DNA of 64,000 bases from positions 13,103,759 through 13,167,758 of the forward strand of contig NC_135559.1 of the NCBI RefSeq assembly GCF_964340395.1, read 5' to 3'. This stretch comes from Glandiceps talaboti (lineage: Eukaryota; Hemichordata; Enteropneusta; Spengelidae). Shown one piece after another: positions 1 through 13,999 of the stretch (positions within the stretch are counted from its first letter, which is position 1; every line of letters starts with the position of its first letter). The position numbers and the translations under genes were made by a program. A model generated the notes under the pieces. It was not told the origin of the DNA, did not search any database, and saw nothing but the letters and a program-made list of their open reading frames with translations.

Positions 1-37
1 CAGACAGACACGTATAATGATTTGGCAGACGTTAGAC

Positions 38-38
<1 letters not shown>

Positions 39-84
<46 letters not shown>

Positions 85-91
85 GGCAGGC

Positions 92-152
<61 letters not shown>

Positions 153-220
153 GGTGAACGGACAGGCAGACGAGCAGGCAAACAGACAGATCGCTAGACG
201 GGTGGACGGTCAGGCAGACA
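39..220 (+). repeat. (CAGA)n microsatellite with variants
   Basis: Near-uninterrupted CAGA repeat degrading into CAGG/CGAG variants. Open frames here are low-complexity only. Confidence 0.95.
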
Positions 221-223
221 GTC

Positions 224-697
224 TTGAAGTATGGGGTAGAACGTTTAAATCATATGTTAATGATAAATTTAGCTCAAAAACGGATTGTGCGTATTATATC
301 AGCCAGTAATTATGATTCTCATAGTGCTCCTTTATTCAAGAAACTTAAAATTCTTGATATACACAATCAATCAATTCAAGTTACAAGTTGCTATTTTCGT
401 TCATGACGCATTCCATGACAGGCTCCCCTCGCATTTTAAGTCATACCTCTCCCCTTCAGAGCATGTTTATTATACTCGGTCAAAAGATAAAAATATTTCT
501 TCATCCCCCTAAATTTAAAAGTGGCTTAGGCCAGACGTTAAATGCAAATGCTAAATGCAACTATTTTTCAGTCTTTTTCTCTTTTCAACTTTGTACATTG
601 AGTATATTGTTATAATTTATTGATACGAATTATTCATATGATTTCTGAGAATAAATTATTATTATTATTGTCATTATCATCATTATTATTATTATAT
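224..697 (+). mobile_element. LINE 3'-end fragment with (ATT)n tail
   Basis: The plus strand reads AQKRIVRIISASNYDSHSAP..LFKKLKILDIHNQ, then after a frameshift near 360-380 FVHDAFHDRLPSHF..YYTRSKDKN. This pattern is common in the C-terminus of LINE ORF2 proteins. It ends with AATAAATT and an ATT/CAT-rich tail at 653-697. Confidence 0.75.
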
Positions 698-814
698 TGA
701 CAGACAGGCAGACAGACAGACAGACAGGCAGGCGGGCGGGCGGGCGGGCGGGCGGGCGGACGGACGGACGGACGGACGGACGGACGGACGGACGGACGGA
801 CGGACGGACGGACG

Positions 815-892
<78 letters not shown>

Positions 893-930
893 TCAACGGA
901 CTGATCGACGGACGAACAAGTAGAGGGTAG
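698..930 (+). repeat. (CAGA)n-(CGGG)n-(CGGA)n-(CAGA)n compound microsatellite
   Basis: Four successive phases of related tetranucleotides, changing by single-base motif conversion. Confidence 0.95.
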
Positions 931-1479
931 GGGACAGAGAAAACATCAAAACAAAAATCCCTGTGTTCTAAATGCAAGTCTTCAAAGTTGACAATAACCA
1001 GTAAACATCGGCCCTTTAATAAGTGTGCGTTCTTCACGTAATATTACTTAAGAAATCAAATTATATTAGACTTTCCATCATCCAGTCTGGGATAGATGTG
1101 CGGTATTTAATATAGAGATGATATTACTGAGATGTGAACCCCGCCTTCATTACTACACACTTAAGTATACAACGCGAAAATTTATTTTCGTCAACTTTAT
1201 TTTGATTCATATTTACTTTTTTCTCATAAACACGTTGGTCGTGAAATATTGCATCTGAAATCATGGTTTTATGATCTTTATATTTTGATGTAATATAAGT
1301 ACAGGTTTGGGACCGTAGAAGTACGTGATATGTACACTCATCATTAAAGAAGCAAATACGGACATCAAGTACACAACTGTGTACAGACCATAATAACTTT
1401 GGGCGGGATGATCAAAGTACTACGCGCAAGAGAGGTTATATACCGTGCGTGCCTCCCGTTTCATGTTACCGTTCACTTG

Positions 1480-1740
1480 CTCTGTTTGATACAACCATGC
1501 AGAAACCATTAAGAAACTGCAAGTTTTAGACTTTAAGAGAAAGGTCGCGATTTCTTGCAACATTTTGTCAAAATGAATTGAACGAACATGCCACCATGTA
1601 GACATCAAAACATTGGCGCCTACATGTCTACATCTAGTTATTGTATGTTTAAATGGCTGATTTCATTTAGACCAATTAGTATAGCAAAAATTGCGGTCTT
1701 GCTAGTGTAGAATGTGTAATTTCTTATCAGCTTCTGCTGG
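1480..1740 (+). mobile_element. Foldback-family copy
   Basis: Imperfect palindrome with TTTCTTGCAACATTTTGTC and, inverted, GATTTCATTTAGACCAA..GCGGTCTTGC. The same family is found at 17,050-17,310 and 20,205-20,660. Confidence 0.6.
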
Positions 1741-2214
1741 TTGTACCCAATCTGATTAAAATACGATGTAGTGTACACATCGCGATTTCATTTTGGCTGT
1801 TACGTTTACTGTCGTTTGTTCTTTGCGCTCGTTACATATTCAATACCATAGGTTTTTCCGAGCCACAGGAGAGAGCACTGAGTGAATTAACTCAACCAAT
1901 GAAAATGCATAATGCACCGAAAAATACGGCTACAGTACTCTGTTTGATAGAAAAGAGTATGAGCACAGAGTGCAGACAAGGATGTTATCGTTATTGTTTG
2001 GTGGTTCTCTTTCTTTATTTTCGAATGTTAGGTGTTCCATGATTGTATGACTGTTACTAATTGGGTAAGTACAAGATTGGGTTCGAGAAAACCTATTTTG
2101 CGCCAGATGTATATAAGGAGTGCTCACAAAAGAACAAACGACAGTAAACGTAACAACCAAAAAGAAATCGCGATGTGTACACTACATCAAATTTTAATCA
2201 GATTGAGTTGTACC
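1741..2214. mobile_element. Large foldback element, copy 1
   Basis: The left arm (1,741-1,860) and right arm (2,070-2,214) are reverse complements over about 115 bp, including AATCTGATTAAAAT.GATGTA and ACTGTCGTTTGTTCTTT. A second copy occurs at 32,181-32,658. Confidence 0.85.
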
Positions 2215-5200
2215 AAAAAAGAGCTGATGAACGGTATCATGAATCGGGCAGTATTTTTTCCACCCTAGTAAGGCCGAGTAATTGAACATACCAAACTTAT
2301 TATCATGGTGAACTTAGCATTGCACAGTAATTTGCACACACAGTAAAATCTATTAATATTACAAGACATAGATACAACGCCTTGATTCCATTCCATTCAG
2401 TGACGTAAAGTTCAAGGGTTAACTTATACACTGTGTTCATTTCACAGCGTATAATGGAAGGGGTTGGCAGCGTAAATTGATCTTCCAAAGAAAACTTTCC
2501 TCTAACAATAACATGTATTATAACACAAAGAGGAGTGATCCAATTGAATGTAAACAAGGCAACATCACCTGGCAACGACGACGCTGTCATTTTGTCATTA
2601 GAGCATTGCGAAATATTGATATCTGCGTTCAAAGTATATCAACGTTATATAAAGAGAATGATCCCAAATCCGCAAAAAATTCTTTCAGCAATTAAAATAA
2701 CAGTTACTATAAATAAGTTGATAATGGTAATTTTGGTCTGTATTCTCTCAAGACATACAGTTCGATGGGATATCTATGGTATGAGTAATGAACACTGGTC
2801 TGACATTGCTACCCCACCCCACCCCACCCCACCCCACCCCACCCCCTCCAGTTTTTCCATGTTTCAAATTACTAGACTTTGTTGCAATTTTGCGTACGCT
2901 GACATCAATGGTATGTTAGATGAATTAAGCTGGTTGCCAAGAAAGCTTAATAGATATAGATAGCCAAGTGGTAGCGATGTCTCCATGTCTGTAAATTAGT
3001 CACGTATAGTTTTATGTCGACTGATCGCTAGGCTACCTAGTAACAACAGTACCTAACCTAGCTTAAAACGAGTCAATACACTTTAGCGTTCGTCTACCCA
3101 AACTCTCTCAATAACATAGCAATCATTAACGCATCTGATATCACGTTTCAAACGTAGACGCGATAACATATCTAACTATTTCATTAATTGTCTTCTGTTT
3201 TATGCTGGTCCATTTTATTTTATATGAAAAACGCATTTTTTTTTCTTCGGCGTGAAATATTGTATTAACACTGTGCAAGCGTGCCGTGCTTATCACCGAA
3301 ACTTCCATGCACCATGAATGTAAATGAATTAGGTCATTGAATCTGTCTTCATTCGGGAATACAGGCAAAAGTTCAGGTGTGAATACGTATACCAAAAAAA
3401 AGTATTGAGGTGGTTCTATACACAGGTCAGATATTATAACGGTGACTGTAGCACTTCTGTGTTTTTAAGAATTTTGTTATTAATGTGACCTTTGACCGCT
3501 GACGTCTAAATCGCGTGTTTGATATGACTGTAGTTATAGGTACGATTTTTAAAGATTGAATATTCGATTTGCAATTTTATCACGTAATACGAATGAACCC
3601 ACGGGGGTCACACTAGAGGGTGTGCGCAAACTTGGCCAGGTGGGTAGTAGTCGCAGTACCGGTAGTACGATGTTGTTGCAGCCCTCACCTGTCCAAAGGA
3701 AGTAGTCGTACAACGGCACAAATATTTTTTATTCCATGCCGGTTTTACTATTTCGTGTTTGTAAAATAATGGTGATAATCTGAATTTGAAATACTTTTCT
3801 TGGATAGAATGTTACAAAAGTATAAATTCTTTCTTAAATATGTAAGAAAAGCAGTTAACAGATACAAAAAAAAATAGTTCGTTACCTTGCTCATCAAGGG
3901 CTTGTTTCGCCTTTGCTCTTAGTAGGACCGACATTGTAGACTTATTGGTAATTGGTAAACTCGGGTGTCGTTGGATTATCAAACAGCTGGATCGCCAGTC
4001 TTTAGACAAAATGTTCGACAGCGTCCCGAAATAGAGATAGAATCAATTCCCAAGAATCAATGCGAAACAAAATACTAGTAATTTAGAAGATGGCATCAAT
4101 TTTTGTTCTCTCAAAAGGGTGGTGTGCGCATGCGTGCCAACTTCAAAAACGGTGTTTATGTCAAAATCAGTACCAACATACGTACGTGTATGTTGTGAGA
4201 GTAGATTTTATACAAAAAAACAACAAATTCCCGGTTACAAATTATATTTTTAATTTGATCTCTTTCTTTTTTTTAACGGATACGAATAAGTGTGAATATT
4301 TGATAAAATACTAGAGTTCAAGTTTACTGATTTGAATAATATGACACTTACCCCATATATAGACATACTTGTTAATATATTCATGCCAGGTTCACACACT
4401 TCAAACATTACAAGTACAGTCGAGCTTCTTCATCATATGAATTGTTACTAGGGTAACCACATATCGTGCTTACGATGACCCTAAAAGGTGAGTCCTACTT
4501 CGAGCAGCCATTTTCCCGGGACAATTTTTTCTGACGAAACTTGTTATTATTGCACGTCGTCTAGAGTGACACCATAGACAAGAAGATGTGTATAAAGGCC
4601 AGGGTATTCATTCAGTCCCAGGTTCTCACGCACACTGGTTGCTACCTTGTTATATGTACCTACAATAGTGGTACCATAAGGATTACAGAGGATTAGGGTG
4701 ACTCTGTATGTTCATGGTTCTCATTACTTATCCATAGCAACTATGGGTCGGTCAGTCGATTTTTTTTTTTAAAAAGTAAAAAAAAAAAAAATCATCTTCA
4801 TGTTTCTCTGCCTCTCATTTTCCTCCTCTCTATCTTCTTTTTATTGGATTCCTGGTAACAAGCCCTTTCCCAGCTTCTCTACACGATTGGCACGTTCTAC
4901 CCCCCCCCCTCCTACTTGAATAGCTTCTGTCATGAAAGAAATGCTCTGTTTATGAACAAGTGTCGCCACCACCGCCATGACACTGAGTCACTTTCCTATT
5001 CTTACCAGAGAGGGCGATGTTCCGCAAAATATTAATGGTGAGCGAAAAAAACGTTTTGATGTCGGAGCTGAAAATTTGGGTCGGTCGGGTAATGAGAAAC
5101 AGAAAAGAAAAATACGGGCCTTTAACCAGATAAAAGGATACATTCCTTATCGGTGGCTTAACGCAGTACTGGTGATTGCCCGAAAGCCATCCAATGTCGA

Positions 5201-6704
5201 GCTGGTTCATACCAATCAACTTCAAAACTTTGACGAATAATCCTGAGTATATATACTTATAATATCTTTCTACAGGTCAGGCATGCCTCTGACCACTATA
5301 GATCACTATAGCATTTGGAAAATGGTTTGCAGACACCCTGGTCTAGTCTGTAATTTAAATAAGGTATAACATTTGTGCCACACTGTCAGCTATTTAGTAC
5401 AGTCAAGCCTAATATATATATGGCTGAACAACTAAAACACGATCGATGCCTCTTACGGTCTAAACCTAGTCAACCTGGTTCGACTAGATTTCTGATACTT
5501 GTCACGTTTATCGTCTGCTGCTGAGGTCTTCTGATCATTTCCTTATCGGGGCGACAACGTATCAGCAATACAATACCATATCTAGCAATATTTGTGACTA
5601 GGAAAATATTAATTTCAAGGACGGTACTCAATGTTAGTCACATGAACCCGTCTGTCGATTTTTTGCTGCAGAAGAAATTATAAAAACGGAACAATATCAC
5701 GAGTACTAAAACTTAAACAAATACACACAATCTACTTTTGATAAGCTGAGAGCTTCCAATCAGTCTTGTTCACTCCATGATAGAGGGCGCTGTTGTTAAG
5801 CTGAGAGCTTTCGACTGCAAACAGTCAGTCTTGTTCACCCCACGATTGATGGCGCTGTTTATGACAATATGCAATATCACTTTCGAAAAAAATGTCACTG
5901 TTTTATGTGACATACTTTCCCACATTTTCATGCGCATTTCACTGTTTCACTTGTTCAAGAATCGACATTAACATAGTAAACTTATTACGCAGTAAATAGA
6001 GACAACCCGAGGAGACACCCATGGCCAGAAGAGGGTGAAATTATTCGCCGATGGGGGCGCTAGTTAAATTGCTAAACTGTTGAGATCGCTGACATTTGCT
6101 ATCAAGTTATATATCAACAAACTGTTTGTCATCGCAAATACTGTATCTCATCAAGAACAAAGTAGTTGTAACTTTACAAATTTCTGCATCATGCACTTGG
6201 CATCGCCTACGTGGCATCATATTTACTTTATATTTTGTTATAATCAGGTACAATAACTTACTCGTAATATCATACACCGTGAACATCTTCGCATTACCTG
6301 TGGACAAACGTACTCTTGTAGCTGTATACACGACAAATCAAATCAAATCAAAAGGATTTTTTTGAAGTCTACACCCAAGATCAGCGCCCTCAACGACGAT
6401 CACAATTTCAAAATGTTTTTGTACTGCTTATATGGATAATGTCGACAACTTGTTGTTGATATGTACAATGTCTAATTATTGGTATGTTAACAATTTTCAG
6501 TGAATATATTGTGGTTGTCTGATCTAAAAAATAAAAATTATACTCCCGTTACACCAGTACAGTTTTACTAAGGTGACAGATTCAAAACCGAGTTTTTGAT
6601 CAAGATTGAAACTTGCTACTGCATGACTTACAGATAATATTGAGAGATACAATATCTGTTTATAAATAACTGGACATTTTTTTTCGTGTATATCTTTGGT
6701 TATT
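2215..6704. other. Gene-free stretch
   Basis: Apart from the short C-rich repeat and a small dispersed-repeat fragment (GGGTCGGTCGGGTAATGAGA near 5,080, also at about 46,310), I see no exon, RNA gene or clear element. Open frames are short and without family resemblance. Confidence 0.6.
2811..2846 (+). repeat. (CCCCA)n short tandem repeat
   Basis: About seven copies of a C-rich pentamer in otherwise unremarkable sequence. Confidence 0.9.
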
Positions 6705-6762
6705 TGTATGTATGTATGTATGTACATTTGTATGTATGTATGTATGTATGTATGTATGTATG

Positions 6763-6796
<34 letters not shown>

Positions 6797-6860
6797 TGTA
6801 TGTATGTATGTATGTATGTATGTATGTATGTATGTATGTATGCATATATGCATATATGCA
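6705..6860 (+). repeat. (TATG)n microsatellite
   Basis: About 38 copies, ending in two CATATATG units. Confidence 0.95.
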
Positions 6861-7769
6861 ACCTATTAATAACAACATTGTTACAAACCAAAACTAGCAA
6901 GGTGTAAGCATAACCCCCCCCCCCCCTCGGTGTCTTTGTATGATTTCATCTTAAGATGGTCACTGTGAATTAATATGATCTACGACACCTTGTGTTATGA
7001 TTGATACTGACATGGGGTCTACATATAAGACATTTGCCATGGGTTTAAATTCACACTCCGTGAGCTAACGTAATTAATTGCAATCTGTGTGACATTTACT
7101 TTGATATCCTGACGTCGTCATCATCAGCATCATCATCGTCGTCGTCGTCGTCGTCATGATAGCCATCACCATCATCACCACCATCACACCGACTTATAAC
7201 ATTAAAGTTCTGTACTTGCCAATGTTCCTCACAAGAGGGCGCTAGATAATGGCAATATTTTTAGATCATCTTGATTTCAAGTTTACATCGTTATATCGTA
7301 AACTCTGCTACGACAGAAATAATCTCGAGACGTGATATAGTAAAATGTAAACCCATCTTTCGTTGAAACTAAATTAGTCACATTCTTAATTGTAATATTA
7401 ACGCGGACAAGACGCATCTCTAAGCACATAATTCCATAGATTAATAGGCAATGCACACCATTTCTTCCTAGTTTAAAAAAAAATCGCGAACATCAGCGAA
7501 TAAAAAATGAAAACCTGACATAACTGGGACCTGCGAACTCTACGTGAAATATGACCTTCTACACAACAAGAGCCAGAATAATGATTTAGTGTTTGACAAA
7601 GGCAGACATAAACAAGGTCCCAGGTGACATTGTCATGACGTCTACGTCCTCTATCAATGTATTACAGGCGTTCAATGTGTGATCTTTAACTGTTATAATA
7701 ATTTCTGTCGTGACTCGAAACATGCCGTGTTGATGACTACTTCCTCTGTTGGTTAGTAACATAACAAAC

Positions 7770-7811
7770 ATACATACATACATACATACATACATACATA
7801 CATACATACAT

Positions 7812-7864
<53 letters not shown>

Positions 7865-8026
7865 TACATACATACATACATACATACATACATACATACA
7901 TACATACATACATACATACATACATACATACATGCCATACATACATGCCATACATACATACATACATACATACATACATACATACATACATACATACATA
8001 CATACATACATACATACACGCACACA

Positions 8027-8057
<31 letters not shown>

Positions 8058-8178
8058 GCACGCACGCACGCACACACACATACATACATACATACATACA
8101 TACATACATACATAGTATTACATACATACATACATACAGGGACAGAGAGAGGAAGGGGAGAGAGAGAGAGAGAAGGAT
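7770..8178 (+). repeat. Compound (CATA)n-(CA)n-(CATA)n-(CACG)n-(CATA)n-(GA)n
   Basis: About 400 bp of alternating tetra- and dinucleotide blocks with internal CATGCCATA interruptions. Confidence 0.95.
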
Positions 8179-8939
8179 GGACGGGTGAACAGACAGAATA
8201 AGTGAACAGAGGACAGAAAAGAACAATATCATGAGAATAAAAAACGAGAGGGAAGAATGAATGTAGTTTTCTATAAATGCGAGTCTGACAAGAACGGCCG
8301 TTTCCGGTTTCACGGCTCGATACATCACATGGGGGAAGTTGTTATATTTATGGCATTAACGTCAACATATAGACACGTAACAACTCACCGCAAATAATGA
8401 ATGAAAGATAACTATTGCGAATGAGAGAATGAACGACACGACTAGATAGGATATATCGTTTAATCTAAACACAACAGAACAGTTTGTAAAGAACAGAATA
8501 ATCATATAACCACTATTAAACGTACTGAAATCCTGTTAACATTTGAATGCCCGTACACAGATAATTTTCCTCAAATGTCTCTGTGTTCTGTTTTTAGTTT
8601 TGCGTTTCAACCTCGACGTACTACCGTAAACGTGTCTCCTCCAGGGTAGACACACAACATTTCTAAATTACAAAGAAAAGGTAGTAAAATAAAATGTACA
8701 CAATCCAAAGAGGTACAATTAAAAAACGGCCGAACTACTAAGTGAAATAAATAAAGCCCATACTGAACAAATGAAACGTTAACATAAATAAATGAAGATA
8801 CATCACAATAAGTAAACGACAGACCATTTCAAATGATATGCCTGAATGTCTATAACCTTAAATTTGTCACAGCCGAAATCAGAACTATTAAAATAGCGCA
8901 AATATTGCGTTGCCGCACAACTTCATGTTCAGGGCAATG

Positions 8940-9949
8940 ATAGATATATAATTTTTTGAAGATTTAAAGTTGTAACCAAAACAAAATTTTCATACCTAAT
9001 TTCCATCATCATAATCCAGCCATCCTATGTTGGAAGTGTACAAGACAAGTATAGCAACATCCTAATCAAACTTTAAAGGGATGTGTCTACAAGGTTTTGT
9101 ACTTCTTTATTTTTTTTAAATCAATTTGGAACCAAGTCATACCAATGTAACAGGTTTATCTTTCTTGGTTGTCTTATTGTAATATTGTAAAAGCCAGCTA
9201 CATTCAGTTTATATGGGTTTGTGATGAAACAGCTGTCTTACAATATATTACATAATCCAGTCATAAACCAAACTGGCCATGCTACAGGCTTTACCACCAG
9301 AGGAAATAGTAAAGTAAACATTATAGTTAATTAACAATGCACTGTTCTCACTGTGTCAGCTATTAATGAGGACAAATCTACACATTCTCAACAAAGTTAA
9401 GCTCAATCTACTGGGTAATTTCAGAGTTGAAGATTTTTGAGGAAAAGCAATGACAAAGAATAACACTTCTAGAAACATCTCACCAAGTTGTTTCAAACTC
9501 ATTCACTTAGTATTTTTTGAGATATAAGTTTTTGACCAAAATTCACATTTTTACACCTTAATTCCACATCACTCATGGAATCATGGTATGCTTAACATAT
9601 CTTCGTCCATACATCCCTAAATGCATTTCCATTAAATTTCAGCCCAATCTGCTCAGTGTGTTTGGAATTATAGATTTGTAACCAAAAAGACACATTTTCA
9701 GACCTAATTTGCATATCACTGATGGAATCATCCCGTCATGAACAAATCTTACTTTACACCCCCTTAAGAATGTTCCCACCAAATTTCGCACCAATCTGCC
9801 CAGTAGTTTCTGAGTTTAAGTTTTTTGACCCAAAACCCACATCCCTGATGCAATCACTTTCATTTGAACAATTTCCCAACTAGACACCAGAAGTAACATG
9901 ACCACAAAATATCAAAGCAATCGGTCCAGCAGTTTTTGACTTTAAGTTG

Positions 9950-10035
<86 letters not shown>

Positions 10036-10092
10036 GACAGACACTTTGCCATGCCTATAGCACTACTGAACCTTATCAGTTCAGTTGTGCTA
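8940..10092 (+). mobile_element. Second Helentron-like tandem-repeat element with (CA)n and 3' hairpin
   Basis: Diverged tandem units of about 110-200 bp share blocks like TTTGACCAAAA, CACATTTT.A.ACCTAATT and ATCACT.ATGGAATCAT. They run into (CA)n (9,952-10,031), (CAGA)3 and then a hairpin at 10,058-10,092 with arms TAGCACTACTGAAC/GTTCAGTTGTGCTA. Same architecture as the 55.1 kb element but unrelated in sequence. Confidence 0.55.
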
Positions 10093-11637
10093 AAAATCAA
10101 TCTAGAACCGGAAATTTCATCACCGGAAACAACAATTGCCCTTCCCATTTGTGATCAACCAGTTCCACTGGAAAGTGATATGAATTCAGCCAGTAAAATT
10201 CACAGAACTGAATTTGACATTCAATAGCATTACAAGTGTAAATCATTGTTTATCCGTTGGATAAAATTGGACCCATAGCAATATGATGAGAAAACAGTGT
10301 TGCAGGAGACTCCTGTTATCTGTTATGTGTTTAATTGACGTTCCACTTTTACAGAAACATTATCATTATAGCTAATCGGGTTTTGACCAATAAAGCATTT
10401 GAATCAGAGAGCCTTCAGTAATTACAGGGGGGGTTTCAGGCTCGGGCTATTGCGTAAAATGTTACCTTCTCCCGATTCCGTCGTACTAAAATATAGCACC
10501 CCTCAACTTTCTTTCTCTAAAACATGACCCTCCCCCCTGTTAAAGTAGTTCAAAAGGTGGGTTAAAATTCTGACACCCCCTCCCACCCATTGCCCCAAAA
10601 GAGTCCTGTTAACTCCATTAAACTGGTGAGGACCCATACAATAACAAAAGTTATACTTCGAATCGGACGTGTTTTTAGGCTTTTTCCAAGTAAGTCATTA
10701 TGCAGTTCTGTAACATAATACCCCTACAGGTACACTTACTCATTATCATTCTAATGAACAAATTGAATATAGAAACCTCCATATCATAAATTTCTTTATA
10801 GCATATTGGTTACAAACTGGGTGTAAAGATGGAGGGATAATGCATTCAAAAACTTGTTACCCTTGGTTTCAATGTTTATATTCACTTTGTGTATAAAGCA
10901 AAACAGATGCACAACAAAAAGGAAAGTCTTAGCTGCATGGCAACACGTGTGTTTAGGAGTTGGTGGACAGTGTCGTTGAGATGGTTAACGAGATTGTGGA
11001 CAGTTTCATTAATGGTAAACAAGTGTGTGGACTCTTTCAATTCATATCAAAAGTGTCCTGTTATATAAACTGAAACAAATCTCACACATGGCTTGAAAAT
11101 GGTCACATGACGAAGAGGAGTATAATTAATAATAAATTTGTATTACTATATCGAGTGTAGTTGTTTTATGTAATTAGCTCTGAGACTCAGAGTTTCGATT
11201 ACATGTCACGATAGGAGGGTCTATGACGTCACATACAAGCATGCTGTCTTGCCCTTGTCTCCTATAGGAACATAGGGATACTTGCAAGGTATCGAAAGCT
11301 TGTATTATCCATGGGCAACATCAGAGAAAAATGTTCCTTGGCTGAATTGTGATTTGCGCAAGATGCTTGCAAAATTTCGCAGTCTAACCGAATGAAACTC
11401 TGTTTACAAAACCAATGTATGTATTTTCTCAATATGCAGATGTTCATTATGCATGTAATAAAACATTACAACCCTAATATGGATAATATGGATGTCTGTA
11501 TTTTCAGGAGATGGTGCTATCTACCCTTCTTGTGTCCAGCAGATTACCATCCTATCCTCATATGCCAATCTTTAAGGGTAATAATATGTAATACAGTACC
11601 TCTCTCTTTTTGCCATGTTACAATGATCAAACATTAG
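10093..11637. other. Gene-free stretch; 3' side of the DOK-like gene
   Basis: It presumably contains the 3' UTR of the DOK-like gene nearest 11,637. I could not identify a convincing polyadenylation signal. No coding segment recognised. Confidence 0.5.
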
Positions 11638-12544
11638 TTATTTAGGACTAGGGATAGGTTGGCAGAGATATGTGGAACTCTGGCTCCTGCTTGGCCGCTG
11701 ACCTTTCCCAAACTCCTTTGCGGTGTTTCCGTTTGACTGTTTTGTATTTGTCACTTTGCGTTCGTTGAGTTTAGATATGGATCCCTTGTGTTCAGTTGCT
11801 TGTTTACGCCCTGGCACATTCCCTGATGGTCCTCGCAGCATAAGTTGATCAATGTGGTAACAATCTTTGTAGTTGGCAGTATCACAGGCTACACACCCCT
11901 CTGCCACCCGCTTTTCTGTCACCTGTAGGGTGCCTTGTGAAGTCTTCCTTTCTATCATTTTCAAGTACGATTTGTCGATGTGAACAGCATCTTGTAAAGA
12001 TGTGGGAATACTGCCACCTCTTGACATCTTTCTAGTCTTTGGCACCAGACCAAGATCATTTCTAGAGGGAGCAGACGAAGTACTTGTTCGTTCAACCAGT
12101 CGTGATTTTACTTGCGGCTTGAGACCAACGCCAAGTCTGTTCTGTTCATGAGGTTTTGGTCTTGGTGGTCGTGGAGATTTTCTACCACCCATTTCTGTCA
12201 GATGTATGGCGGGTTCGGACATTTTTCTTCGCCTGAATTGGCCCTCTGGTTGGATCGTGCATTGAGAGCAATCCCTGACTTTCATCTCACCTTGTTCAAT
12301 AATGATATCACTGTCTGTACGAGATCGCCTTCGAGTGATTAATTGAGGTGACACTTTGAGACAATCCATCTTTAGAAGGCCCTGGGGTGCTAAGTTACCA
12401 GCAAAGCTGTTAAGTGAACTCTTTCGACTGTCACGTTCACAAGTCAAAATACATTGACTGATAGAAGGTGCCATAACGCTCACCTGACTACGAGTTAACA
12501 TCCTACCTTGGCAGTTGTGCATCGGGAAATAGGTATCGCCTAGC
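11638..12544 (-). CDS. DOK-like terminal exon (C-terminal tail, stop)
   Basis: 907 nt with an acceptor TTTCAG at 12,545. The tail is basic and Ser/Pro-rich and contains KSPRPPRPKP, a potential SH3 ligand, and several RRK/RRR patches. No further folded domain is recognisable. It ends TAA. The open frame continues upstream to an ATG at 12,645, but that stretch reads through the acceptor and is intronic. Confidence 0.8.
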
Positions 12545-13967
12545 CTGAAAGATGAATTGAAATAATTTAATCCAAAACAGATGGATACAGCAAGAGTTGA
12601 GATAATATTTAAGTTAACAACCCTGAACATGGGTTGGATGTTCATGTGAGATATCCAGTTGATGTTGTAGTTGTTGTATTTTATTTATTAACGTGTCCTA
12701 TGTGGACTTAAAGTATACATTTGTTTATATGATCTGGTACACTTGTTATTAAACTTGCCACATCCAGCCCCTTGGGCTTATAAGACACAAATCCAACTTA
12801 TTGCAAAATAAATAAATAAATAAATACATAAAGAAAGAAACATTTTTTTTCAAGTGTGAGGAGTATATCTTACAAATTATACATTGGCTCCTTTCTCTTG
12901 TTATAAGCATCAAAGATAAAGTTTGCCAACAGGTGAGGTGTTTTGATCATCAGTAGTTCAATCTTATCGATAATTTGAAAAGCACTGAATTCTGGGTATA
13001 AAGCACACACTCTACTAAATAAAGTATCTCTTAAAGAATTATAGTTGATAATTCATTTACTAGTTTCAACATACCTATGCGTGTTATCGACTCTGACAAA
13101 TATGCCAAAGCCTTCTTCAAGGACTCCTTTCATCAATTCGAGAATTCGATCAATTCTGTCAGACAGCAGACATTTTCTCTTAAATGTATAGATGCCAGGA
13201 ACAGTTTTCCCCCTACGACAACATCTACTGCAGGTTTCAAACCAGAAAACCTGTTGTTGGTACACAGAAACAATGAGATCATACACAGTTTCGTATTTTA
13301 TTATTATTAAATGTACGGGTGATTCACCATTGGTATTTGGATTGCAGAGCAATACCGACATGACAACAAACCGTCTGGTCTAAATTTTCCCAAGTCGACA
13401 GAATTCTTAGGAATGATTTTTTTTTAATGTAGAATATTTGTTAGTGTGTATTTATCCTCTGTAGAATAAGATACCATTATGAATGGGACAACACCAGTAT
13501 CACAAGAACCCTTCACCGTTCGCAATAATATAAGCCCTCTGAATATGTGTCAATATAAAACTAAATACATGAATGAAATGAAAACACACTAATTCTCCTA
13601 CCTGTTCTGATGTTATTATGTTGCCAAAGACAACAATTTTAGTAAATTCAAAGCTAGCGATGACGTCTTTAGTTTTGGGACAAGTCAGGAGAAGAAGGTC
13701 TTCTTTGAATCTAATTACTGCTTCACAAGGGTTAAGGTTATGCTGTGTAGGGACGGTCACGTGGAATGCTTCATCTGAAGAATATAAAAAATGATATGTA
13801 CTTCACACTCATTTCCTGGTCTTTGTGTAGTTTAATGTATGTATGTATGTATGTATGTATGTATGTATGTATGTATGTATGTATGTATGTATGTATGTAT
13901 GTATATGTGTATGTATGTATGTATGTATGTATGTATGTATGTATGTATGTATGTGTATGTATGTATG

Positions 13968-13999
<32 letters not shown>

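Noticed and set aside
4977-5240. 87-codon plus-strand frame
   Set aside because: It includes a dispersed-repeat block also found near 46.3 kb and 17.6 kb; no family resemblance.
6524-8328. Many 60-190-codon frames of repeating YIHT, MYVC or similar
   Set aside because: They are translations of CATA/TATG/CA microsatellites on both strands.
12545-12645. N-terminal extension of the 335-codon minus-strand frame to an ATG at 12,645
   Set aside because: A TTTCAG acceptor at 12,545 joins in phase with the PTB exon; the 33 extra codons are intron read-through.
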